Below, piece after piece: positions 17,039 to 25,476 of a stretch of 64,000 nucleotides of DNA (its first letter is position 1; each line of letters opens with the position of its first letter). Made by a program: the position numbers and the translations under genes. The stretch comes from Sulfitobacter undariae. Lineage in GTDB: Bacteria; Pseudomonadota; Alphaproteobacteria; Rhodobacterales; Rhodobacteraceae. The DNA lies in the NCBI RefSeq assembly GCF_014196805.1, contig NZ_JACIEI010000001.1:62001-126000 (forward strand), written 5' to 3'. Under the pieces are notes generated by a model that saw only the letters and a program-made list of their open reading frames with translations, was not told the DNA's origin and did not search any database.

Positions 17039-17437
17039 TGGGTGCTCCGGTGTCTTTTACAAAAGATAGCGTGCAGATGTGTAGAACGTATTACGATGCT
17101 GCTTGGCAAGGCTGTCAATGTCATTGAAGGAACACAATTTCGTATTCGATGCCAAGGACCAACGGACGGGTGTGAGAGGGTTTTGCCCCACAGATTATAG
17201 CCCTAGTTGCATTTTCAACTGACTCACAGTCAAGACTTGATCATCTTGGAAAAGCTGCCTACGCTTATTAATAGAATTCGGGCAGGCTTGGGTAAAACAG
17301 GCCGCACAACCGGAGCGGGAGGTTAGGTGAATTGGAGGGGCGCGCCACTGGGGCGCGGTGATCCATACACAGCTTTTCGTACAGAATCTGATGCAGCGAT
17401 TTACGCTGCTTCCAAAATAGTAACGGGAGAGTTCACT
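17039..17437. other. 399-base intergenic region, promoter area of the TRAP operon
   Basis: No convincing gene or RNA is seen. The left part is the upstream region of the glutamate-synthase-like gene and the right part leads into the TAXI binding-protein gene. A small inverted repeat (TGACT, 3 bases, AGTCA at 17220-17232) is the only symmetric element noticed. The last 15 bases carry the ribosome-binding site GGGAGA. Confidence 0.5.
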
Positions 17438-18409
17438 ATGAAGATGTTCAAAACAATGACCGTAGCGGGTGCCTTTGCGGGCGCCATGCTGTCGGGCACT
17501 GCGTCCTTTGCGCAGGAGAAATTCGTCACCATCGGTACGGGCGGTCAAACGGGCGTTTACTTTGTTGTAGGTCAGTCGATCTGCCGTTTGGTAAACCGCG
17601 GTACAGCCGATCACGGTCTGAAGTGCACAGCGCCGTCCACTGGTGGTTCCATCGCCAACATCAACGCGATCAAAGCGGGTGATATGGATATGGGCGTGGC
17701 CCAGTCCGATTGGCAGTACCACGCGTATAACGGTACGTCCGAATATGAAGGCAACAAATTCGACAAAGAACGCGCTGTGTTCTCTGTTCACGGCGAGCCG
17801 TTCACCATCATGGCGCGTACAGATTCAGGCGTAAAAGCTTTTGATGATCTCAAAGGTAAACGCGTGAACGTGGGTAACCCTGGCTCCGGTTCTGCGGGTA
17901 CAATGGATGTTGTTCTGGACGCCAAAGGTTGGACCAAGGCCGACTTTTCACTGGCATCCGAGCTGAAGCCAGCCGAGCAGGCCGCCGCACTGGGCGACAA
18001 CAAGGTTGACGCGATCACTTACACTGTTGGTCACCCGAACGGCTCCATCCAAGAAGCGTCCTCAACCGTTGATGCGACACTGGTTTCTGTTGAAGGCCCA
18101 GAAATCGACAAACTGGTTGCAGACAACCCTTACTATGCCAAAGCAGTCATCCCCGGCGGTATGTACAAAGGCTCGCCTGATGACACAAACACCTTTGGTG
18201 TACGTGCGACGTTTGTGACATCCGCAGATGTGCCAGATGAGACAATCTATCAGGTTGTTAAGGCCGTGTTCGACAACTTTGATCGTTTCAAAAGCCTGCA
18301 CCCTGCTTTCGCAAACCTGAAAGAAGAAGAAATGATCTCTGCTGGTCTTTCCGCGCCTCTGCATGACGGCGCTGTGAAGTACTACAAAGAGCGTGGCTGG
18401 ATGGAATAA
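17438..18409 (+). CDS. TAXI-family TRAP transporter substrate-binding protein
   Basis: The 323-residue protein has a signal peptide (TVAGAFAGAMLSGTASFA) followed by the TAXI family start IGTGGQTGVYFVVGQSICR, then GGSIANINAIKAGDMDMGVAQSD and KGKRVNVGNPGSGSAGT. TAXI proteins bind a carboxylate or amino acid such as glutamate in the periplasm and hand it to a fused TRAP permease. The ATG at 17438 follows GGGAGA and opens the signal peptide; the frame extends upstream without signal. The fused permease gene lies 148 bases downstream, behind two hairpins. Confidence 0.92.
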   Translation: MKMFKTMTVAGAFAGAMLSGTASFAQEKFVTIGTGGQTGVYFVVGQSICRLVNRGTADHGLKCTAPSTGGSIANINAIKAGDMDMGVAQSDWQYHAYNGTSEYEGNKFDKERAVFSVHGEPFTIMARTDSGVKAFDDLKGKRVNVGNPGSGSAGTMDVVLDAKGWTKADFSLASELKPAEQAAALGDNKVDAITYTVGHPNGSIQEASSTVDATLVSVEGPEIDKLVADNPYYAKAVIPGGMYKGSPDDTNTFGVRATFVTSADVPDETIYQVVKAVFDNFDRFKSLHPAFANLKEEEMISAGLSAPLHDGAVKYYKERGWME

Positions 18410-18447
18410 GCCACTTAGGCTTTGCCATCTAGGCTATGATATACGGG

Positions 18448-18469
18448 GTGGCGGATTACGATCTGCCAC
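18448..18469 (+). other. strong hairpin between TRAP binding-protein and permease genes
   Basis: A 9-bp stem with one G-U pair (18448-18456 with 18461-18469) closes a TACG tetraloop 38 bases after the stop. It is not followed by T residues, so it looks like an mRNA stability or processing element rather than a terminator. Confidence 0.55.
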
Positions 18470-18517
18470 TTCAACGGCTTCACATCACACAAAAAAAATC
18501 AGATGTGCAGATTTGCA

Positions 18518-18535
18518 CGCACCGCAAAAGGTGCG
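18518..18535 (+). other. second hairpin before the TRAP permease gene
   Basis: CGCACC (18518-18523) pairs with GGTGCG (18530-18535) across a GCAAAA loop, 22 bases before the permease start codon, with the ribosome-binding region directly after it. It could tune permease translation. Confidence 0.4.
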
Positions 18536-18557
18536 GCACGCAATAGGGGACATTTCC

Positions 18558-21302
18558 ATGACAGACCAACACCAAGCAGCTGCTGTAGAGGCCGAAGCCG
18601 CCGGACGCGGGGGGCTTGCCCAGAATGAGCTAGACGAACTTGTTGCATCCTCCGACACAGGCGGCCGTTCTGTTGAAGGTCCGGTTGGTGTTTTGCTGTT
18701 GTTGACAGCGCTGGCATGGTCCTTGTTCCAGCTTTATATCGCGTCGCCTTTCGGTTTGTTTAACGACACGCTGGCACGCTCGATCCACCTTGCATTTGCA
18801 CTGTTTCTTGGCATCCTTGCATTCCCGGCCGCGCGCACGAAATTTCAGATGATCTTGGGCATTGTGGTGCCTCTGGCGCTGGCTGCTCTGTTTATGATTT
18901 CCGCCAAAGATGGCGTTGCAGTCTGGTGGGTGCCTATTCCCGCCATCGCAATTGCGGCCACAGTTGTTCTTGGTTCTCCAAAGTCCAGCATCCCTATCTG
19001 GGAATGGGCGTTGGCCATCGTAGGCGCATTGGCTGCCCTTTATCTCTTTTTCTTTTACCGTGATATCGCCTCCCGCGTGGGTGCACCGATCATGCAAGAC
19101 TATGTTGTTGCCGTTATTGGCCTGATGATCTTGCTGGAAGCCACACGCCGTGCGCTGGGGCCAGCGTTGATGATCGTGGCGAGTGTGTTCTTGATGTACA
19201 CTGTGCTTGGTCCTCAAATGCCGGGCATTATCGCGCATAAAGGTAATTCCCTGTCCGAGATCGTGAACCACCAGTGGATCACGACCGAAGGTGTCTTTGG
19301 CATCGCGCTGGGTGTTTCGACTTCGTTTGTGTTCTTGTTCGTTTTGTTCGGCTCGCTGCTGGACCGTGCGGGTGCAGGCAATTATTTTATCCAAGTTGCG
19401 TTCAGCTTGATGGGGCATATGAAAGGCGGGCCTGCGAAAGCGGCTGTTGTCTCTTCTGCCATGACAGGTCTGATTTCAGGTTCTTCTATCGCGAACGTGG
19501 TAACAACGGGCACATTCACAATTCCGCTGATGAAAAAGGTGGGGTTCAGCTCTGAAAAGGCGGGTGCAGTTGAGGTTGCCTCTTCGGTTAACGGTCAGAT
19601 TATGCCGCCAGTTATGGGCGCTGCTGCCTTTTTGATGGTTGAATATGTAGGTATTCCTTACCCCGAAGTTGTCAAACACGCCTTCTTGCCTGCAACGATT
19701 TCCTACATTGCCTTGGTCTATATTGTGCACCTCGAAGCATTGAAGGCTGGCATGGTCGGCTTGCCACGTGCGGTTGCGCCCAAACCTTGGGTCGCGCGTC
19801 TGATGGGCACGGCCTTCATCATCGCCGCGATCTGTGCGCTCAGCCTTGCTGTGTATTACCTGATGGGCTGGATTCGTCCTGCCTTTCCACAAAGCGCGGG
19901 TTACATTATCTTTGTCTTCCTGACGGCGATCTACGTGGGCCTGCTTTATGTCGCATCACGCGAAGAGCCGCTCAAGCTGGATGATCCGAACGAACCTGTG
20001 ACACGTTTGCCTGTTCCAGGTCCGACAGTGCGCTCTGGTTTGCACTTTATTCTGCCCATCGTTGTACTGGTCTGGGCGCTGATGGTGGACCGCCTCAGCC
20101 CCGGTCTGTCGGCCTTCTGGGCAACGGCCTACATGATCTTTATTTTGCTGACACAGCGCCCCTTGATGGCGATGTTCCGTGGCGAAAGCCAATTTTCCTC
20201 TGATATGAAAAAAGGCGTTCTGGACTTGATTGATGGTCTGGTGACAGGCGCGCGCAACATGATCGGTATCGGTATTGCAACCGCAACTGCAGGTATCATT
20301 GTGGGTGTTGTCAGCCAGACTGGCGTGGGGGCGGCCCTTGCTGATGTGGTCGAAGTCCTGTCCGGTGGTCATATGCTGGCAATTCTAGCGCTGACTGCTG
20401 TGCTGTCGCTGATCCTAGGGATGGGCCTACCGACTACGGCGAACTACATCGTGGTTTCTGCGTTGCTGGCCCCAGTTATTGTGATGCTGGGTCAACAAAA
20501 CGGGCTGATTGTGCCGCTGATTGCTGTGCACTTGTTTGTGTTCTACTTTGGCATCATGGCGGATGTGACGCCGCCTGTTGGTCTGGCCAGTTTTGCTGCG
20601 GCTGCTGTTTCTGGCGGTGATCCGATCAAAACCGGTGTGGTTGCCTTCTTCTATTCGTTGCGCACTGCGGCTTTGCCGTTCCTGTTTATCTACAACACTG
20701 AATTGCTGTTGATTGATGTGACATGGGCGCAGGGGATATTCGTCTTTGTTGTCGCGACCATAGCGATGCTGCTGTTTGCGGCAGCGACCCAAGGTTGGTT
20801 CCTTGCCAAAAACCGCATCTATGAGAGCATCGCCTTGCTGCTGATCGCCTTCACGCTGTTCCGTCCGGGGTTCTGGATGGATATGGTTTCAGCGCCTTAC
20901 CTTGAGGTCGATCCTATCGAGATTTCCGAGGCCGCTGGCCTGACACCATTGGGCGATGAATTGCGTCTGCGTGTGATGGGGAGGGATAGCTTCGGTGACC
21001 CGCTAGAGTTTGTTGCTTTGGTGCCCATTATCACCGATGGCACCGGCGAAGAACGCCTGCAAGCCGCGGGTCTGACCTTCCGTGACGATGGCGGTAAGAT
21101 GATCATCGACAATGTTGCCTTTGGGTCGGTTGCGGCTGAGGGGGGCTTGGATTGGGATCAAGAAGTGCTTCGTGTGCTCAAGCCACAGCCACAGCCCAGC
21201 AAATACCTGATGTTCATCCCTGCGCTGTTGCTGCTGGGGGCAGTTGTCATGATGCAGCGGGGCCGCAATGCCCGCGACACCCGCAAACGGGCGGCCGCAT
21301 AA
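18558..21302 (+). CDS. TRAP transporter permease, fused 4TM/12TM subunits
   Basis: This 914-residue inner membrane protein fuses the small DctQ-like and large DctM-like TRAP subunits, as is usual with TAXI binding proteins. DctM motifs include GLISGSSIANVVTTGTFTIP, VNGQIMPPVMGAAAF and ILGMGLPTTANYIV. A C-terminal extracytoplasmic DUF3394-type region (about residues 790-890) is followed by a last helix and a basic tail. TRAP systems use the sodium gradient. The ATG at 18558 follows GGGGA. It likely imports the substrate of the downstream enzyme set, but that link is inference. Confidence 0.93.
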   Translation: MTDQHQAAAVEAEAAGRGGLAQNELDELVASSDTGGRSVEGPVGVLLLLTALAWSLFQLYIASPFGLFNDTLARSIHLAFALFLGILAFPAARTKFQMILGIVVPLALAALFMISAKDGVAVWWVPIPAIAIAATVVLGSPKSSIPIWEWALAIVGALAALYLFFFYRDIASRVGAPIMQDYVVAVIGLMILLEATRRALGPALMIVASVFLMYTVLGPQMPGIIAHKGNSLSEIVNHQWITTEGVFGIALGVSTSFVFLFVLFGSLLDRAGAGNYFIQVAFSLMGHMKGGPAKAAVVSSAMTGLISGSSIANVVTTGTFTIPLMKKVGFSSEKAGAVEVASSVNGQIMPPVMGAAAFLMVEYVGIPYPEVVKHAFLPATISYIALVYIVHLEALKAGMVGLPRAVAPKPWVARLMGTAFIIAAICALSLAVYYLMGWIRPAFPQSAGYIIFVFLTAIYVGLLYVASREEPLKLDDPNEPVTRLPVPGPTVRSGLHFILPIVVLVWALMVDRLSPGLSAFWATAYMIFILLTQRPLMAMFRGESQFSSDMKKGVLDLIDGLVTGARNMIGIGIATATAGIIVGVVSQTGVGAALADVVEVLSGGHMLAILALTAVLSLILGMGLPTTANYIVVSALLAPVIVMLGQQNGLIVPLIAVHLFVFYFGIMADVTPPVGLASFAAAAVSGGDPIKTGVVAFFYSLRTAALPFLFIYNTELLLIDVTWAQGIFVFVVATIAMLLFAAATQGWFLAKNRIYESIALLLIAFTLFRPGFWMDMVSAPYLEVDPIEISEAAGLTPLGDELRLRVMGRDSFGDPLEFVALVPIITDGTGEERLQAAGLTFRDDGGKMIIDNVAFGSVAAEGGLDWDQEVLRVLKPQPQPSKYLMFIPALLLLGAVVMMQRGRNARDTRKRAAA

Positions 21303-21333
21303 CATCGGCGCTCTGGGCATGATATCACTCACT

Positions 21334-21364
21334 CCTTCCTTCGTGATCAACGCACGAAGGAAGG
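21334..21364 (+). other. 12-bp perfect hairpin after the TRAP permease gene
   Basis: CCTTCCTTCGTG (21334-21345) pairs perfectly with 21353-21364 across a 7-base loop, 31 bases after the permease stop. No U tract follows. It may be a factor-dependent or weak terminator, or an mRNA 3' protection element. Confidence 0.5.
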
Positions 21365-21406
21365 GCTGTTCCCCTTGTGGAATAATGGGCGTAAAGACAT
21401 GCTCAA

Positions 21407-21426
21407 ACGGCCAGAGCCGTGTTTTT
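21407..21426 (+). terminator. short hairpin with T tract just before the nitrilase gene (possible attenuator)
   Basis: ACGGC (21407-21411) pairs with GCCGT (21416-21420), followed by GTTTTT. It lies only about 14 bases before the nitrilase start codon, so it could attenuate read-through from the TRAP genes. The stem is short, so this is tentative. Confidence 0.35.
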
Positions 21427-21440
21427 CGGAGTGAGTATCT

Positions 21441-22562
21441 ATGACCCCTTTTGCAATTGCTGGCGTACAAATGTACGTAAACGCGCTTCAACCCAACGTC
21501 GATGGCATGATCCAGCGACTGGATATCCTGATGGCACGATTCCCGTGGACCCAGATGGTTCTGTTCTCTGAACTGGCGGCCTATGGTCCGCTGGACCAAT
21601 ATTCGCTGCCGCCCCAGAACGAAGCACTTGAGAAATTTCAGGCTGCTGCGGTCAAACATGGGGTTTGGTTGATCCCGGGGTCGATGTTCATTACCGATCC
21701 CGAAGACGGCCGCATCTATAACACCTCTGTGGTGATCAACCCGCAGGGCGAAATCATCCGCCGCTACGCCAAGATGTTCCCATTCCGCCCCTACGAGGCA
21801 GGCATCGCTGCGGGTACGGATTTCTGTGTGTTTGACGTGCCGGATGTGGGCCGCTTTGGCCTGTCGATCTGCTATGACATGTGGTTCCCCGAAACCACAC
21901 GCCAGTTGACATCACAGGGCGTCGAAGTCTTGCTGCACCCTGTTCTGACAGGCACCACCGACCGTGACGCCGAACTGGCGATTGCACGTGCGACGGCGGC
22001 GCAGTTCCAGTGCTATGTGATTGACGTAAACGGCTTGGGTGCTGGCGGTGTAGGTAAATCCTGCGTCGTAGATCCAACCTCGATGGTGTTGCACCAATCC
22101 GCAGGCCAAGAAGATATGTTCCCGATCGAGATCGACCTCGATATGGTGCGGCGTCAGCGCGAAACAGGCATGAAAGGTTTGGGGCAGGTTCTTAAATCCT
22201 TCCGCGACCGCTCCACCGACTTTTCGGTTTATGACCGTACCAGCGGAACCGATGAATACCTCAAGACGTTGGGCCCACTAGAGATACCGCACAAGGGAAC
22301 TACTGCTGGTCTAGACACCACCAGCCCTGCGATGCGGGTGCCCTATACGCCTGACACGGCGGGTAATGACAGTCTGCCGGGCTTTGCTTTCAAAGTGCCG
22401 CCAGCCTTCCCTGCCGAGCCTTTGCCAAACCCGACTGCTGGCACCGCTGTGCCGGTGGTTGATCATACTGCGGTTGTCGCACCTGCGGCCACCGTTCCTA
22501 ATCCAACTGTCAAACCCGGTGTTCTTACCGGAACGACGGACACAGACACATCTAGCGGCTAG
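21441..22562 (+). CDS. carbon-nitrogen hydrolase (nitrilase superfamily)
   Basis: The enzyme has the nitrilase triad Glu44 (LFSELAAYGP), Lys111 (RYAKMFPFRPYE) and Cys144 (GLSICYDMWFPE), so it should hydrolyse or transfer an amide or nitrile through a thioester. The catalytic domain ends near residue 290. A tail of about 80 residues rich in Pro, Thr, Ala and Val follows, which is unusual for the family and looks disordered. The ribosome-binding site is GGAG. It leads a tight set with a decarboxylase, ATP-grasp protein, C45 protein and racemase. The substrate is unknown; N-carbamoyl-amine or acyl-amide is a reasonable guess. Confidence 0.88.
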   Translation: MTPFAIAGVQMYVNALQPNVDGMIQRLDILMARFPWTQMVLFSELAAYGPLDQYSLPPQNEALEKFQAAAVKHGVWLIPGSMFITDPEDGRIYNTSVVINPQGEIIRRYAKMFPFRPYEAGIAAGTDFCVFDVPDVGRFGLSICYDMWFPETTRQLTSQGVEVLLHPVLTGTTDRDAELAIARATAAQFQCYVIDVNGLGAGGVGKSCVVDPTSMVLHQSAGQEDMFPIEIDLDMVRRQRETGMKGLGQVLKSFRDRSTDFSVYDRTSGTDEYLKTLGPLEIPHKGTTAGLDTTSPAMRVPYTPDTAGNDSLPGFAFKVPPAFPAEPLPNPTAGTAVPVVDHTAVVAPAATVPNPTVKPGVLTGTTDTDTSSG

Positions 22563-22644
22563 GCGTTTGCACGCGGGGCGGGTAAATACCCGCTCCGTTC
22601 TCATCGCAACGCCTTGCTGCGCAGACTTTGCGGAGTGAGACAGA

Positions 22645-25452
22645 ATGCATGCGATGAGAGACTATTCGTCAGCGATCCAATTGCGATCCGACCGGTGGAG
22701 CGCTCTGCGCGAAGCCACCAGCGCCTTGACGCGCAACCCAAGTGCGGGGGAAGCGTCGCAATTGCGCGGTACTGTTGAAAGCTTGTTTGAGTCGCTAGGC
22801 GATATGGAGTCCTACTGGGCTTTCCCAGGCAAGCAGGCCTTTGCCCTGATCCGCCGTCACTTTGATCAAGGCAAACTGGATGACGTCAGCTTTGCCGTGA
22901 ACCGCATCACGCGGGCGTTGACCACTGGGGCCTATCGCCGCCGTTCCATCCCGCTGGAGCGCGATAGTGTTGATCAGGACGAGCAGGATGACGAGGCACA
23001 CCTGAGCGTCGAGATGCGCGCGCTGTCCAAGCCCTATTTCGAAGTGCTGATCGTGGATAGTGTGAACGATCATCAGGAACGCTGGCTGAAGGCCAATGTG
23101 ACGGGTATGCGTCGCCCCGAAGACCCGTTCATTTATGAAGCCGTTGTTGTACCCTCGATTGAGGATGCACTGATCGCGGTGTTGTTTAACCACAACATTC
23201 AGGCCATCGTGGTGCGCCCGGGACTGGTTTTGCACTCTGACAAAGTGGAAGAAATCCTGACGCGATATCTGGCGCGTGCAGGGGGGCGTGACGAAATTGA
23301 CGCGATTCCGCCCGAGAATTACGGCCCAGAATTGTGCCGGATGATCGCCAAGGTTCGTCCCGAGCTGGATGCCTATCTGGTGACTGAACGCTCGGTTGAG
23401 GATATCGCAGGTCTGGAACTGGGAATTTGCCGCCGCGTTTTCTATAACTCCGAAGACTTCATGGAACTGCATCTGAACATCCTGCGCGGTGTACAGGCGC
23501 GGAACAAATCGCCGTTCTTTACGGCGCTTGTTGAATACTCCAAACAGCCGACGGGTGTTTTCCACGCGATGCCGATCAGCCGCGGGAAATCCATTACGCG
23601 GTCCCATTGGATTCAGGATATGGGTGCGTTTTACGGTCCCAATATCTTCCTTGCGGAAACCTCGGCCACTTCCGGGGGATTGGACAGCTTGCTGGAACCA
23701 CACGGTCCGATCAAAGAGGCGCAAGAGCTGGCCAGCCGTGCTTTTGGCTCTAAACAGACGTTTTTTGCCACCAACGGCACATCGACCTGTAACAAGATCG
23801 TTGTGCAGGCGTTGTTGCAACCCGGTGATATCGTGCTGATTGACCGTGATTGTCACAAATCGCACCATTACGGCATGGTGCTGGCAGGTGCGCAGGTCAG
23901 CTATCTAGACAGCTATCCTCTCAGCAAATACTCAATGTATGGGGCGGTGCCGCTGAGTGAAATCAAAGAACGCCTGTTGCAGATGAAGGCACAGGGCAAG
24001 CTGGACCGCGTGCGGATGCTGCTGCTGACCAACTGCACGTTCGACGGGCTGGTTTATAACGTCGAGCGGGTGATGCAGGAATGTCTGGCGATTAAGCCTG
24101 ATCTGATCTTTCTCTGGGATGAGGCATGGTTTGCCTTTGCCCGTTTCAACCCGACATATCGCCAACGTACAGGCATGAACGCCGCCAATGTGCTGCGCGC
24201 CAAGTTCAAAACCGCTGCACATCGCGAGGCCTATGAGGCGCAGCAAGAAGAGCTGAAAGATGCAAGCCACGAAACCTTGCTGAAAACCCGCCTGATCCCG
24301 CCGCCGACAGCGCGGGTGCGGGTCTATTCCACGCAGTCCACCCATAAAACCCTGACCAGTCTGCGTCAGGGCAGCATGATCCACGTCAACGATCAGGACT
24401 TTAAAGGCGAGGTCGAGCAGAGCTTCCACGAAGCCTATATGACGCACACGTCGACTTCACCGAACTATCAGATCATCGCATCGCTGGATGTGGGGCGCCG
24501 TCAGGTTGAACTGGAAGGCTTTGAATTTGTGCAGCGCCAGATCGAGGCTGCGATGTCTATGCGCCGCGCCATCAGCGATCACCCGTTGTTGCAAAAGTAC
24601 TTTAAGGTCCTGACAGCCGGCGACATGATCCCCGAAGAGCACCGCGAAAGTGGCGTGACCAGCTATTACGACGCTGAACAAGGCTGGACCGATCTGTGGG
24701 ATTGCTGGGAGCGCGACGAATTTGTGCTGGACGCCAGCCGCGTGACGCTGCTGGTTGGTGGTACAGGTTGGGACGGAGATACCTTTAAGAACAAGGTGTT
24801 GATGGATAAATACGGTATCCAGATCAACAAAACCTCACGCAACACAGTTCTGTTTATGACCAACATCGGCACGACACGGTCAAGCGTCGCCTATCTGATC
24901 GAAGTTTTGGTCGAGATTGCGAATTCGCTGGACGAATTGAACGATGACGCTTCGGGCATGGAAAAGCTGGCGTTTGACCGCCGCGTGAAAAATCTGCTCG
25001 ATAATTGCCCGCCGCTGCCTGATTTCAGTCGCTTCCACAAAGCGTTCCTAGAAAGCGGCAATAGCGCCGAAGGGGATATTCGCAAGGCGTTCTTCCTCGC
25101 TTATAATGACAAGAATTGTGATTATCTGGAGTTGGACGGCACATTAAAAGATGCGATGGCGCGGAGCGAGACGATTGTATCGGCCAGCTTTATCATTCCC
25201 TATCCTCCGGGCTTTCCCATTCTGGTGCCAGGGCAGGTGATCAGTCAGGAAATCCTGTCCTTCATGCGCGCGTTAGATGTGAGCGAAATTCACGGCTATC
25301 GGCCTGATTTAGGGCTGCGGGTGTTCACGCAAGAGGCGCTTGAAGGCGCGGAGGGCACGCCTAAGCCCGTTGCGGTATTAGAAAGCCCGCAAGTGGAGAC
25401 GCCACAGTTGGAAAAACCAGCGCCAAAAGCATCGAAAAAGACATCGACTTAA
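22645..25452 (+). CDS. large Orn/Lys/Arg-type PLP decarboxylase
   Basis: At 935 residues this is longer than CadA or AdiA (about 715-755). It has a receiver-like wing region near residues 130-230, the PLP domain with ATSGGLDSLLEPHGPIKEA, FFATNGTSTCNKIV, DRDCHKSHHYG and the PLP lysine Lys568 in STQSTHKTLTSLRQGS, and a C-terminal domain with SFIIPYPPGFPILVPGQ. It should decarboxylate a basic amino acid to its amine. The first 120 residues and the last 35 (rich in Pro, Lys, Val and Glu) are extra. GGAG lies about 10 bases before the first ATG; another ATG three codons later is possible. Confidence 0.9.
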   Translation: MHAMRDYSSAIQLRSDRWSALREATSALTRNPSAGEASQLRGTVESLFESLGDMESYWAFPGKQAFALIRRHFDQGKLDDVSFAVNRITRALTTGAYRRRSIPLERDSVDQDEQDDEAHLSVEMRALSKPYFEVLIVDSVNDHQERWLKANVTGMRRPEDPFIYEAVVVPSIEDALIAVLFNHNIQAIVVRPGLVLHSDKVEEILTRYLARAGGRDEIDAIPPENYGPELCRMIAKVRPELDAYLVTERSVEDIAGLELGICRRVFYNSEDFMELHLNILRGVQARNKSPFFTALVEYSKQPTGVFHAMPISRGKSITRSHWIQDMGAFYGPNIFLAETSATSGGLDSLLEPHGPIKEAQELASRAFGSKQTFFATNGTSTCNKIVVQALLQPGDIVLIDRDCHKSHHYGMVLAGAQVSYLDSYPLSKYSMYGAVPLSEIKERLLQMKAQGKLDRVRMLLLTNCTFDGLVYNVERVMQECLAIKPDLIFLWDEAWFAFARFNPTYRQRTGMNAANVLRAKFKTAAHREAYEAQQEELKDASHETLLKTRLIPPPTARVRVYSTQSTHKTLTSLRQGSMIHVNDQDFKGEVEQSFHEAYMTHTSTSPNYQIIASLDVGRRQVELEGFEFVQRQIEAAMSMRRAISDHPLLQKYFKVLTAGDMIPEEHRESGVTSYYDAEQGWTDLWDCWERDEFVLDASRVTLLVGGTGWDGDTFKNKVLMDKYGIQINKTSRNTVLFMTNIGTTRSSVAYLIEVLVEIANSLDELNDDASGMEKLAFDRRVKNLLDNCPPLPDFSRFHKAFLESGNSAEGDIRKAFFLAYNDKNCDYLELDGTLKDAMARSETIVSASFIIPYPPGFPILVPGQVISQEILSFMRALDVSEIHGYRPDLGLRVFTQEALEGAEGTPKPVAVLESPQVETPQLEKPAPKASKKTST

Positions 25453-25476
25453 TTATTAAAGATAAGGAGCACGACT

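Noticed and set aside
17039..17437. tRNA or riboswitch in the gap before the TAXI gene
   Set aside because: No cloverleaf, no acceptor-stem pairing and no known aptamer pattern seen.
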